Shown one piece after another: positions 16,596 through 24,737 of a stretch of 64,000 nucleotides of DNA. The notes beneath the pieces are model-generated. The model worked only from the letters and a program-made list of their open reading frames with translations, was not told the origin of the DNA and made no database searches. The stretch is from contig NZ_JANUQM010000009.1 in the NCBI RefSeq assembly GCF_030386795.1, forward strand, positions 1 through 64,000, read 5' to 3'. Source of the DNA: Streptomyces sp. S.PNR 29 (GTDB lineage Bacteria; Actinomycetota; Actinomycetes; Streptomycetales; Streptomycetaceae). Every line of letters starts with the position of its first letter. Position 1 is the first letter of the stretch. The translations under genes and the position numbers were made by a program.

Positions 16596-17720
16596 GTGGC
16601 AGCCAACGACCGGGCAGCAGCTCCCGGAAAGTCCGGTGGGAGTGCCGGTTCCGATGGCCTGATGCGCGCCTCGCTGAGTGCCGTGGCACCCGGCACGTCC
16701 CTGCGTGACGGCCTGGAGCGGGTGCTCCGCGGCAACACCGGCGGACTCATCGTGCTCGGCTCGGACAAGACCGTCGAGGCGATGTGCACCGGCGGCTTCG
16801 TGCTGGATGTCGAGTTCACGGCGACCCGGCTGCGGGAGCTGTGCAAGCTGGACGGCGGCATCGTGCTGTCCTCGGACCTGTCGAAGATCCTGCGGGCGGG
16901 TGTGCAGTTCGTGCCCGACGCGACGATCCCCACGGAGGAGACGGGCACGCGGCACCGCACGGCGGACCGGGTCAGCAAACAGGTCGGTTTCCCGGTGGTC
17001 TCCGTCTCCCAGTCGATGCGGCTCATCGCCCTGTACGTCGACGGCCAGCGCCGTGTCCTGGAGGACTCGGCGGCGATCCTGTCCCGCGCCAACCAGGCGC
17101 TGGCGACCCTGGAGCGCTACAAGCTCCGTCTCGACGAGGTCGCGGGCACTCTGTCGGCGCTGGAGATCGAGGACCTGGTCACCGTCCGGGACGTCTCGGC
17201 GGTCGCACAGCGCCTGGAGATGGTCCGCCGCATCGCCACCGAAATCGCCGAGTACGTGGTCGAGCTGGGCACGGACGGACGCCTCCTCGCCCTCCAGCTG
17301 GACGAGTTGATCGCCGGTGTGGAGCCCGAGCGCTCGCTGGTCGTCCGGGACTACGTGCCCGAGCCGACCGCCAAGCGCTCCCGCACGGTCGACGAGGCTC
17401 TCGCCGAGCTCGACGCCCTCACCCACGCCGAGCTCCTCGAACTGCCGACGGTCGCCCGTGCCCTGGGCTACACGGGCTCCCCCGAGACCCTCGACTCGGC
17501 GGTGTCCCCGCGCGGCTTCCGCCTCCTCGCCAAGGTCCCGCGCCTGCCGGGCGCCATCATCGACCGCCTGGTCGAGCACTTCGGCGGCCTGCAGAAACTG
17601 CTCGCCGCCAGCGTGGACGACCTCCAGACGGTGGACGGCGTGGGCGAGGCCCGGGCGCGCAGCGTACGGGAGGGGCTGTCGCGGCTGGCGGAGTCCTCGA
17701 TCCTGGAGCGGTACGTCTAG
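16596..17720 (+). CDS. disA: DNA integrity scanning protein DisA (diadenylate cyclase)
   Basis: 374 aa. Makes cyclic di-AMP from two ATP. The N-terminal DAC domain (residues ~20-160) has GTRHRTAD, the RHR motif. The usual DGA motif reads DGG here (LDGGIVLSSD). The linker helices and C-terminal HhH DNA-binding region (KLLAASVDDLQTVDGVGEARARSVR) are intact. GTG 16596 with GGAGGAG 5 nt upstream is the start. In Streptomyces c-di-AMP affects osmotic balance, spore development and riboswitch-controlled wall hydrolases. Probably co-transcribed with radA. Confidence 0.97.
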   Translation: MAANDRAAAPGKSGGSAGSDGLMRASLSAVAPGTSLRDGLERVLRGNTGGLIVLGSDKTVEAMCTGGFVLDVEFTATRLRELCKLDGGIVLSSDLSKILRAGVQFVPDATIPTEETGTRHRTADRVSKQVGFPVVSVSQSMRLIALYVDGQRRVLEDSAAILSRANQALATLERYKLRLDEVAGTLSALEIEDLVTVRDVSAVAQRLEMVRRIATEIAEYVVELGTDGRLLALQLDELIAGVEPERSLVVRDYVPEPTAKRSRTVDEALAELDALTHAELLELPTVARALGYTGSPETLDSAVSPRGFRLLAKVPRLPGAIIDRLVEHFGGLQKLLAASVDDLQTVDGVGEARARSVREGLSRLAESSILERYV

Positions 17721-17753
17721 CCCTCGGCGCACAGCCTCCGGAAGGTGCCGTCA

Positions 17754-17777
17754 GGTGCCGTTCCTCGGAACGGCACC
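17754..17777. terminator. Bidirectional terminator after disA
   Basis: GGTGCCGTTCC (17754-17764) and GGAACGGCACC (17767-17777) are perfectly complementary around TC (effectively a 10-bp stem with CTCG loop), between convergent genes. Confidence 0.8.
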
Positions 17778-17782
17778 CGGCG

Positions 17783-18634
17783 TCAGTCGTTCTCCAGCAC
17801 GAAGGACGTCTGCACCTTCGCGAACCCCGGCACCTTGGCCTCCACCAGGTACGTCCCCGCACCGGCCGATCCCGCCGGAGGCGTGGCGCACTGCGCGGCG
17901 GACCGCTTGCGGTCCCACTTCACGCTGTAGGTGATCCCACTGTCGGCGGGCACGCGGAACAGCAGGCTCCCCGCTCCCTTGGGGCAGTCGGCCGACGACC
18001 AGAACTCGTCGTCGTCGCTCGCCTGAGTGATCGTCAGCACCGCTTTCTTCGGCCCGAGATCGACCTTGCAGTCAGTGCCGGAGATGTTCCGCGCGGTCAG
18101 CTCGAAGGCCGGCGTCTGCCCGGGCTCGTAGGTGTTGCGGACGCTGCGCAGGCTCAACTTCAACGCGTCCGCGGTGCAGTTGGGCAACGAGGAACCGGCG
18201 GCAAGCGCGTCCCCCGCACCGACACCGGTCGTACCCTCCGCCGCGGATCCCCCGCCGGCCGTGCCACCGCCACCGCCCGAACCGCCGGATCCGCCGGAGT
18301 CCCCGGACCCGCCGCCGGACCCCGCACCGGAACCGTCACCGGCCCCCGAACCATCCCCGGAACCCGACCCGTTGGAGTCCCCCGGCCCGGTCTCGTCCCG
18401 CCCGCCCGGCGCCTGACTGAACGCCGGCCCCGAACTCGACGGCCCCGGTGTGATGGAGGGCGCGGGATTCTTGCCGTCGGCACCGTTGTCGTGGCCCTTG
18501 CCGCCCCCACCGCCCGAGGTCACGATCCACGTGATCAGCAGCGCCAACAGGGCGAGAACAGACAGCAGTACGGCCCTCCGTCGCCAGTAGATGGAGGAGG
18601 GAAGCGGCCCGACCGGATTGCGCAGAGATCCCAC
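17783..18634 (-). CDS. Membrane-anchored protein with Gly/Ser linker and C-terminal beta domain
   Basis: 283 aa from GTG 18634 (VGSLRNPVG). A membrane span (AVLLSVLALLALLITWIVT, residues ~20-38) is followed by a 100-residue Gly/Ser/Asp-rich linker with repeated GSGDGSGAG-type units, then a compact domain (~175-283) with two Cys pairs (NCTADAL, GTDCKVDL, ADCPKGA, QCATPP) and a beta-sandwich look. The C-terminal part resembles domains of Streptomyces membrane proteins with wall-spanning linkers. Function unknown. It is topologically a cell-surface protein. Confidence 0.85.
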   Translation of the reverse strand: MGSLRNPVGPLPSSIYWRRRAVLLSVLALLALLITWIVTSGGGGGKGHDNGADGKNPAPSITPGPSSSGPAFSQAPGGRDETGPGDSNGSGSGDGSGAGDGSGAGSGGGSGDSGGSGGSGGGGGTAGGGSAAEGTTGVGAGDALAAGSSLPNCTADALKLSLRSVRNTYEPGQTPAFELTARNISGTDCKVDLGPKKAVLTITQASDDDEFWSSADCPKGAGSLLFRVPADSGITYSVKWDRKRSAAQCATPPAGSAGAGTYLVEAKVPGFAKVQTSFVLEND

Positions 18635-18988
18635 GGCGCAAACTGTACGAGAGATCGGCGCTTTCCCTGGCCGTACCCGCCGTCCGGAGCACAACTTTTC
18701 CGGATCATCATCCCGCAAACAGGCCGTACGCCCCTGTCTGTTGTCAGTTCGCGCCCATGGCGATCGCAGCACGTGACGACGGCGGCGCGATGCCTACGTT
18801 CCGTGACCATCAAACCTCGGTGTCACGGCAGCCTCACGCGTTCGCGATCGCGGCGCTTGCACCTGTGGCCACGGCTTTCGCGTAGGTGCCGGTGCGATAC
18901 GGGGCGCACCGGCTCCGGTCAGTTGCTCCAGGCCCCGCGGTGGCGCTGCGCCCGGATGCGGGCTCCGGCGTGGCAGGATCGGAAGGTC
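18635..18988. other. Divergent intergenic region before mutY
   Basis: 354 bp between the surface-protein gene (minus) and mutY (plus). I see no convincing reading frame or RNA gene. It must hold both promoters, and the mutY start has only GGAAGG 3 nt upstream of its ATG. Confidence 0.5.
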
Positions 18989-19924
18989 ATGACTGCGCCC
19001 ACGAAGCCCCCGCACAGCCACTCCTCCGACGTCGCCGCCGGCCCGCCCCTCGGCGCGGACCTGCACGCCCCCGTCATCGACTGGTTCGACGAGCACGCCC
19101 GCGATCTGCCGTGGCGGCGCCCGGAGGCCGGGCCGTGGGGGGTGATGGTCAGTGAGTTCATGCTCCAGCAGACGCCCGTCAGCCGCGTCCTGCCCGTCTA
19201 CGAGCAGTGGATGGCCCGCTGGCCCCGTCCCGCCGGCCTGGCCGCCGAGGCCCCCGGCGAGGCCGTCCGCGCCTGGGGCCGGCTCGGCTATCCGCGCCGT
19301 GCCCTGCGCCTGCACGGCGCCGCCGTCGCCATAACGGAGCGGCACGGCGGGGACGTACCGTCCGACCACGCGCAGTTGCTCGCGCTGCCCGGCATCGGCG
19401 AGTACACGGCCGCGGCCGTGGCCTCCTTCGCCTACGGTCAGCGGCATCCCGTCCTCGACACCAACGTCCGCCGGGTCTTCGCCCGCGCCGTCACCGGCGT
19501 CCAGTACCCGCCGAACGCCACCACCGCCGCCGAGCGCCGGCTGGCCCGTGTGCTGCTGCCGGAGGACGAACGGACCGCGGCCCGCTGGGCCGCCGCCTCC
19601 ATGGAACTGGGCGCGCTGGTGTGCACGGCGAAGAACGAGTCGTGCCACCGCTGCCCGATCGCCGCGCAGTGCGCCTGGCGGCTGGCGGGCAAGCCGGAGC
19701 ACGACGGGCCGCCGCGCCGCGGCCAGACGTACGCGGGCACGGACCGCCAGGTACGCGGCCGGCTGCTCGCCGTGCTGCGGGAGGCGCACGCGCCGGTTCC
19801 GCAGGCGGCGCTGGACCGTGTGTGGCACGAACCGGTCCAGCGGGCCCGCGCGTTGGACGGCCTTGTCGCCGACGGTCTGGTGGAGCCGCTGCCGGGCGGG
19901 CTGTATCGGCTGCCGCTGAGCTGA
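18989..19924 (+). CDS. mutY: A/G-specific adenine DNA glycosylase
   Basis: 311 aa. Removes adenine mispaired with 8-oxoguanine. HhH-GPD fold with catalytic Glu in EFMLQQTPV, the HhH LLALPGIGEYTAAAV, catalytic Asp in VLDTNVRRVF, and a [4Fe-4S] cluster loop with C-x6-C-x2-C-x5-C spacing (CTAKNESCHRCPIAAQC). It is shorter than E. coli MutY, with a reduced C-terminal (NUDIX-like) 8-oxoG recognition domain, as is usual in actinobacteria. The frame is open far upstream, but this is the out-of-frame shadow of disA; ATG 18989 gives the family N-terminus. Confidence 0.95.
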   Translation: MTAPTKPPHSHSSDVAAGPPLGADLHAPVIDWFDEHARDLPWRRPEAGPWGVMVSEFMLQQTPVSRVLPVYEQWMARWPRPAGLAAEAPGEAVRAWGRLGYPRRALRLHGAAVAITERHGGDVPSDHAQLLALPGIGEYTAAAVASFAYGQRHPVLDTNVRRVFARAVTGVQYPPNATTAAERRLARVLLPEDERTAARWAAASMELGALVCTAKNESCHRCPIAAQCAWRLAGKPEHDGPPRRGQTYAGTDRQVRGRLLAVLREAHAPVPQAALDRVWHEPVQRARALDGLVADGLVEPLPGGLYRLPLS

Positions 19925-20169
19925 GAGACAGGCATCCCACAGGGCCGGCGGTCTTCGTCACGGCGCCCGGGACCGCCAAATCACCCCATACGCGTCCCAA
20001 CCAGGCCAGCGCTCTACCCCGTTCCTGCTTTCGTTACACAACCGACGGACAGCCGAGTGCCAGCCGCAGGCTGCTTCGGACAGCGCCGTGACAACACCTC
20101 CGTAGCTTCATTTCCGTGCCCGAGAGGGCGGGATGGCTACAGAAAAACGGGGAACGGAGGCGGTTGATC

Positions 20170-20709
20170 ATGTCGCAGGGCGAGGTGCTCGAGTTCGAGG
20201 AGTACGTCCGCACCCGGCAGGACGCGCTGCTGCGCAGTGCCCGCCGTCTGGTCCCTGACCCGGTGGACGCGCAGGACCTGCTCCAGACGGCGCTGGTGCG
20301 GACGTACGGCCGCTGGGAGGGCATCGCGGACAAGCGGCTGGCGGACGCCTACCTGCGCCGCGTGATGATCAACACGCGGACGGAGTGGTGGCGGGCCCGC
20401 AAGCTGGAGGAGGTGCCGACCGAGCAGCTCCCGGACGCCTCGGTCGACGACTCCACCGAGCAGCACGCGGACCGCGCCCTGCTGATGGACGTCATGAAGG
20501 TCCTCGCCCCCAAGCAGCGCAGCGTCGTCGTCCTGCGACACTGGGAGCAGATGTCCACGGAGGAGACGGCCGCCGCCCTCGGCATGTCGGCCGGAACGGT
20601 CAAGAGCACGCTGCACCGGGCGCTCGCCCGGCTCCGCGAGGAGCTGGAGGCCCGCGATCTGGACGCACGCGCGCTGGAGCGTGAGGAGCGGGAGCGTTGC
20701 GCGGCCTAG
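20170..20709 (+). CDS. sigE: ECF sigma factor SigE (cell-envelope stress)
   Basis: 179 aa, closely matching my memory of S. coelicolor SigE. Region 2 includes DAQDLLQTALVRTYGRWEGI; region 4 includes HWEQMSTEETAAALGMSAGTVKSTLHRALARL. ATG 20170 (MSQGEVLEF) with GGAGG at 20155-20159. No anti-sigma factor is adjacent: in Streptomyces SigE is controlled at transcription by CseB-CseC in response to cell-wall damage. The 245-bp upstream region contains a TAGCTT -10-like box (20103-20108) and a small CAGCC-GCA-GGCTG palindrome (20061-20073). The end of the gene overlaps cseA. Confidence 0.97.
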   Translation: MSQGEVLEFEEYVRTRQDALLRSARRLVPDPVDAQDLLQTALVRTYGRWEGIADKRLADAYLRRVMINTRTEWWRARKLEEVPTEQLPDASVDDSTEQHADRALLMDVMKVLAPKQRSVVVLRHWEQMSTEETAAALGMSAGTVKSTLHRALARLREELEARDLDARALEREERERCAA

Positions 20710-21407
20710 GCAGGAGCGCCGCCGGCAGCGGGGGCACGGGCGAGGGCTCCGAGGACGTCGGACCCTCCCGGGCCGCTCCCGTGGCGGACGGCGTCGGCTT
20801 TCTGGCGGTGAGTGCGGCGGTGGCCGGGCTCGCCGCCCTCGCCCTTTTCCTCTCCGGCTGCGGCGCCGGCGGCACCGGCGCCCGCGACGAGGGCCCCGCC
20901 CACGCCGACTCGGTGGCGGGCGCCACCTCCTCCCCTTCGGTGTTCCCCTCCAGCACCCCCGACCGCGTGAACGCGGTCAAGCTGGTCAAGGCCGACCCCC
21001 AGGTCTCGGCGGAGGTCAAGCGCGAGCTGAAGCCGTGCGTCGCCGACGAGTACCCGGTCGACGTCTCCTACGGCGACCTGACCGGCTCCTCGGCCGACGA
21101 CGTCGTCGTCAATGTGCTGACCTGCGGTGACGCGGTGGGTGTGGGCAGTTACGTGTACCGCGAGGAGGGCGGCCGGTACCAGAATGTGTTCAAGGCCGAG
21201 GAACCTCCGGTCTACGCGGAGATCGACCGCGGCGATCTGGTGGTGACCAAGCAGGTGTACGAGGAGGGCGACCCGGTGTCGAGCCCGTCCGGCGAGAACG
21301 TGATCACGTATCGCTGGGCGTCGGACCGGTTCGTCGAGAAGTACCGCATCCGCAACGACTACAGCAGCGCCGTCGGTCCCGACGCCTCGCCGACACAGAG
21401 CGGCTGA
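20697..21407 (+). CDS. cseA: CseA lipoprotein, negative modulator of the SigE system
   Basis: 236 aa from a TTG at 20697 that overlaps the sigE end by 13 bp, with GGAG just upstream. After a ~30-residue hydrophilic lead comes a hydrophobic segment and lipobox LSGC (near residue 55), so the mature protein is a membrane lipoprotein facing outside. The rest is a soluble domain with a conserved Cys pair (KPCVADEY, VLTCGDAV). In S. coelicolor, loss of CseA raises sigE expression. The tandem repeats between this gene and cseB are unusual. Confidence 0.92.
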   Translation: MRGLGRSAAGSGGTGEGSEDVGPSRAAPVADGVGFLAVSAAVAGLAALALFLSGCGAGGTGARDEGPAHADSVAGATSSPSVFPSSTPDRVNAVKLVKADPQVSAEVKRELKPCVADEYPVDVSYGDLTGSSADDVVVNVLTCGDAVGVGSYVYREEGGRYQNVFKAEEPPVYAEIDRGDLVVTKQVYEEGDPVSSPSGENVITYRWASDRFVEKYRIRNDYSSAVGPDASPTQSG

Positions 21408-21476
21408 GGGCGGTGTGAACCGATCGGGCCGAACGGACCGATGTACGGGGTGAACGCCGGGCGCGATCCTGGCGTC

Positions 21477-21528
21477 TGCATAGTGGACCGCACCTGCATG
21501 GTGACCGCACCTGCTTGGTGACCGCACC
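21477..21528. repeat. Three tandem 17-18 bp repeats between cseA and cseB
   Basis: Units are TGCATAGTGGACCGCACC (21477-21494), TGCATGGTGACCGCACC (21495-21511) and TGCTTGGTGACCGCACC (21512-21528), head to tail with no gap. They lie 31 bp before the cseB start in the non-coding gap of the operon. Repeats with ~17-bp spacing could bind a regulator, form an internal promoter element, or be simple slippage. Confidence 0.75.
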
Positions 21529-21559
21529 CGACAAAGACACGAGGACTGAGAGCACCCGG

Positions 21560-22264
21560 ATGGCAGACCAGACCCACGTCCTGTTCGTCGAGGACGACGA
21601 CGTCATCCGCGAGGCCACCCAGCTCGCCCTGGAGCGGGACGGCTTCGCGGTCACCGCCATGCCCGACGGTCTGGCGGGCCTGGAGGCCTTCCGGACGAAC
21701 CGCCCCGACATCGCGCTGCTGGACGTCATGGTCCCCGGCCTCGACGGCGTCAGCCTGTGCCGTCGTATCCGGGACGAGTCCACCGTGCCGGTGATCATGC
21801 TGTCGGCGCGCGCCGACTCCATCGACGTGGTCCTGGGCCTGGAGGCGGGCGCCGACGACTATGTGACCAAGCCGTTCGACGGGGCCGTCCTGGTCGCGCG
21901 GATACGGGCGGTGCTGCGCCGCTTCGGGCACGCCGGCGGCGGTGACCGGGCGGACCGGTCGGCCTCCTCCGCGGCCGGCGGGGTGCTGACCTTCGGCGAC
22001 CTGGAGGTCGACACCGAGGGCATGGAGGTGCGCCGGGCCGGACAGCCGGTGGCGCTGACACCGACCGAGATGCGGCTGCTGCTGGAGTTCTCCTCGGCGC
22101 CGGGCACGGTCCTCTCCCGCGACAAGCTGCTGGAGCGTGTGTGGGACTACGGCTGGGGCGGTGACACCCGCGTCGTCGACGTCCATGTGCAGCGGCTGCG
22201 GCAGAAGATCGGCCAGGACCGCATCGAGACGGTCCGCGGCTTCGGCTACAAGCTGAAGGCCTGA
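21560..22264 (+). CDS. cseB: Response regulator CseB
   Basis: 234 aa OmpR/PhoB-type regulator. Receiver domain with acidic pocket (FVEDDDV), phospho-acceptor Asp in IALLDVMVPG, Thr/Ser in IMLSARAD and Lys in VTKPFD; winged-helix DNA-binding C-terminus (TPTEMRLLLEFSSAPG, RVVDVHVQRLRQKIG). ATG 21560 gives the canonical MADQTHVLFVEDD. It activates sigE transcription when phosphorylated by CseC. Confidence 0.97.
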   Translation: MADQTHVLFVEDDDVIREATQLALERDGFAVTAMPDGLAGLEAFRTNRPDIALLDVMVPGLDGVSLCRRIRDESTVPVIMLSARADSIDVVLGLEAGADDYVTKPFDGAVLVARIRAVLRRFGHAGGGDRADRSASSAAGGVLTFGDLEVDTEGMEVRRAGQPVALTPTEMRLLLEFSSAPGTVLSRDKLLERVWDYGWGGDTRVVDVHVQRLRQKIGQDRIETVRGFGYKLKA

Positions 22265-22272
22265 GCCCGGCC

Positions 22273-23628
22273 ATGCGGGGGTATGTGCGGCGCCTGGTCG
22301 CCTCGCGGCTGGAGAGCGCGGGGCTTCGGACGGGCCTGAGATGGAAGCTGAGCGCGGCCATCGCGCTGGTCGGGGCGCTGGTGGCGATCGCGCTGAGCCT
22401 GGTCGTGCACAACGCGGCCCGGGTGTCGATGCTGGACAACGCGCGCGACCTGGCGGACGAGCGCATCTTGATCGCCCAGCGCAACTACGAGCTGTCCGGG
22501 CGGGTGAACTTCCCGGGCGCCGAGCTCGACGACCCGAACCTGCCGGCGGAACTGCGGGAGAAGGTCGAGGCGGGCCGGCGGGCGACCTATGTCACCGACC
22601 GGGCGAACGGCGTGCCGGACATCTGGGCGGCGGTGCCGCTGAAGGACGGCCATGTGATGTCGCTGCACACCGGTTTCACCGACCGCAGCTCCGACATCCT
22701 CATGGACCTCGACCAGGCACTGGTGATCGGCTCCATCGCGGTCGTGCTCGGCGGCAGCGCGCTCGGCGTCCTCATCGGCGGCCAGCTGTCGCGCCGGCTG
22801 CGCAAGGCGGCGGCAGCGGCGAACCAGGTCGCCAAGGGCGAGACGGACGTACGGGTGCGGGACGCCATCGGCGGGGTCGTCCGGGACGAGACCGACGACC
22901 TCGCGAGCGCCGTGGACGCCATGGCGGACGCCCTGCGGCAGCGGCTGGAGGCGGAGCGGCGGGTCACCGCCGACATCGCGCACGAGCTGCGCACACCGGT
23001 GACGGGACTGCTCACGGCCGCCGAGCTGCTGCCGCCGGGGCGGCCGACGGAGCTGGTCCTGGACCGGGCCAAGGCCATGCGCACCCTGGTCGAGGACGTC
23101 CTGGAGGTGGCCCGGCTGGACGGGGCGTCCGAGCGGGCCGAGCTGCAGGACATCATGCTGGGCGAGTTCGTCAGCCGGCGGGTGGCGGCCAAGGACCCGG
23201 ACATCAAGGTGCGGGTGGTGCACGAGTCGGAGGTCACGACCGACCCGCGCCGCCTGGAGCGCGTGCTGTTCAACCTGCTCGCCAACGCCGCCCGGCACGG
23301 CAGTCCGCCCATCGAGGTCACCGTCGAGGGCCGGGTCATCCGCGTCCGCGACCACGGCCCCGGCTTCCCTCAGGACCTGCTCGCCGAGGGACCGAGCCGT
23401 TTCCGCACCGGCAGCAAGGACCGCTCCGGCCACGGTCACGGGCTGGGACTGACCATCGCGGCCGGGCAGGCCCGGGTGCTGGGCGCCCGGCTGACCTTCC
23501 GCAACGTCCGCTCACCCGGAGCGCCGGAAGACCTGCCGGCCGAGGGGGCGGTGGCGGTGCTGTGGCTGCCGGAGCACGCGCCGACGAACACGGGCAGCTA
23601 CCCGATGCTGCCGGCGCCGGGCTCGTAG
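22273..23628 (+). CDS. cseC: Sensor histidine kinase CseC
   Basis: 451 aa membrane kinase paired with CseB, 8 bp downstream of it. Two membrane spans (KLSAAIALVGALVAIALSLVV and IGSIAVVLGGSALGVLIGG) flank a ~100-residue extracytoplasmic sensor domain; a HAMP region, the H-box DIAHELRTPV, N-box FNLLANAARHG, and G boxes VRDHGPGFP and GLGLTI follow. Family knowledge: it responds to cell-wall-active antibiotics. It ends 12 bp from a convergent gene. Confidence 0.96.
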   Translation: MRGYVRRLVASRLESAGLRTGLRWKLSAAIALVGALVAIALSLVVHNAARVSMLDNARDLADERILIAQRNYELSGRVNFPGAELDDPNLPAELREKVEAGRRATYVTDRANGVPDIWAAVPLKDGHVMSLHTGFTDRSSDILMDLDQALVIGSIAVVLGGSALGVLIGGQLSRRLRKAAAAANQVAKGETDVRVRDAIGGVVRDETDDLASAVDAMADALRQRLEAERRVTADIAHELRTPVTGLLTAAELLPPGRPTELVLDRAKAMRTLVEDVLEVARLDGASERAELQDIMLGEFVSRRVAAKDPDIKVRVVHESEVTTDPRRLERVLFNLLANAARHGSPPIEVTVEGRVIRVRDHGPGFPQDLLAEGPSRFRTGSKDRSGHGHGLGLTIAAGQARVLGARLTFRNVRSPGAPEDLPAEGAVAVLWLPEHAPTNTGSYPMLPAPGS

Positions 23629-23640
23629 GGCGGCAAGGGT

Positions 23641-24078
23641 TCAGGAACCGAACTCCTTCGAGAAGTCCAGCTCCTCGCTGCGCTGCGTCAGCGAGTACCA
23701 GTTGCCGTTGTCGTCGCGGAAGATCGCCTCGATGCCGTACGGCCGCTCCTGCGGCTCCTGGATGAACTCCACGCCCCGCGCCCGGTAGGTCTCGTAGTCG
23801 CCGCGGCAGTCGTCGGTGAAGAATGCCCCGGCGCCGATCACGCCCTTGCCGACCAGCTTCTTCAGCGCCTCGGAGGACTCGGGGTCGAGGCCCGGGCCGT
23901 CGAGGCTCATCAGCGCCAGCTGCACGTCCGGCTGGTCCTTGGTGCCGACGGTGATCCAGCGCATGTCCCCCATGGCGACGTCGTCGCGCACCTCGAAGTC
24001 CAGCTTCTCGGTGAAGAAGGCCTTGGTGCGCTGCTGGTCGAAGGTCCATACGGTGGTGATGCCCAGGCCCTTGATCAT
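23641..24078 (-). CDS. VOC-family (glyoxalase/bleomycin resistance-like) protein
   Basis: 145 aa with two beta-alpha-beta modules of the vicinal oxygen chelate fold; segments TFDQQRTKAFFTEKLDFEVRDD and IEAIFRDDNGNWYSLTQ are typical. ATG 24078 with CAGGAGAG upstream; the frame open beyond it is not conserved. It lies 53 bp downstream of an AraC gene on the same strand, a pairing common in actinobacteria, so it is probably its target. Substrate unknown. Confidence 0.9.
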   Translation of the reverse strand: MIKGLGITTVWTFDQQRTKAFFTEKLDFEVRDDVAMGDMRWITVGTKDQPDVQLALMSLDGPGLDPESSEALKKLVGKGVIGAGAFFTDDCRGDYETYRARGVEFIQEPQERPYGIEAIFRDDNGNWYSLTQRSEELDFSKEFGS

Positions 24079-24131
24079 GGCTCTGCTCTCCTGTGGTGGG
24101 CGGTCCCGGTGGGTTGCTTCGACCGTAGGTG

Positions 24132-24602
24132 TCAGGTGCGCCGGGCCGCTTCTCCTGCGTTGCGGTCCTGCCGCGCCTGTCCCTGTCCGAAGCCCCCGGC
24201 CCAGAGCATCGCGTAGCACCCGGGGATCAGGGAGGCGCCGCGGCCGACGTGCTTGATCCGGTACTCGGTCGGGGTCAGCCCGGTGCGCGCCTTGAAGCGG
24301 GCCGAGAACGTACCGAGGCTGCTGAAGCCGACCAGGTGGCAGATCTCCGTGACCGTGAGGTCGGCGCCGCGGAGCATCTCCTCCGCCCGCTCGATGCGGC
24401 GGTGCGTCAGATAGTGGCCGGGCGTCTCGCCGTACGCCTCCTTGAAGGCCCGTATGAAGTGGTACCGCGAGTACCCGGCATGCGCCGCCACCGCGTCCAG
24501 ATCCAGCTCCGGGTCGGCCCAGTCACGGTCCATGGCGTCCTTGGCGAGCCGCAACCGGTGGGTCTTGTCCATGAGCCCGATGGTGGCACGGGGGTCTGAC
24601 AT
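24132..24602 (-). CDS. AraC-family transcriptional regulator
   Basis: About 156 aa, consisting mainly of the two helix-turn-helix units of AraC (LDAVAAHAGYSRYHFIRAFKEAYG and VTEICHLVGFSSLGTFSARFKARTG) plus a short C-terminal tail. There is no N-terminal cupin. The start is uncertain: ATG 24602 (MSDPRATIG) or ATG 24572 (MDKTHRLRLA); neither has a strong ribosome-binding site. A strong terminator at 24669 isolates it from the gene upstream. Likely controls the adjacent VOC gene. Confidence 0.88.
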   Translation of the reverse strand: MSDPRATIGLMDKTHRLRLAKDAMDRDWADPELDLDAVAAHAGYSRYHFIRAFKEAYGETPGHYLTHRRIERAEEMLRGADLTVTEICHLVGFSSLGTFSARFKARTGLTPTEYRIKHVGRGASLIPGCYAMLWAGGFGQGQARQDRNAGEAARRT

Positions 24603-24668
24603 CGGCACCGGCCACGGCAGCCTCCCGGGTGCGTCCGCCCGCCTGGGGCCGCGACGGTCCGGCCTCGC

Positions 24669-24702
24669 GGTGGTGACCGCCGCCGGGACGGCGGTCACCA
24701 CC
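24669..24702 (-). terminator. Strong hairpin downstream of the DUF4397 gene
   Basis: GGTGGTGACCGCCG (24669-24682) pairs perfectly over 14 bp with CGGCGGTCACCACC (24689-24702), loop CCGGGA. It sits 36 bp past the stop of the minus-strand secreted-protein gene. Confidence 0.8.
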
Positions 24703-24737
24703 GGAAGGCCGGTGAGCCGTCGCCCCGGCGGTCCGCT

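Noticed and set aside
16784..18988. Very long plus-strand open frame leading into mutY
   Set aside because: It is an out-of-frame reading of disA and intergenic DNA; mutY homology begins only at 18989.
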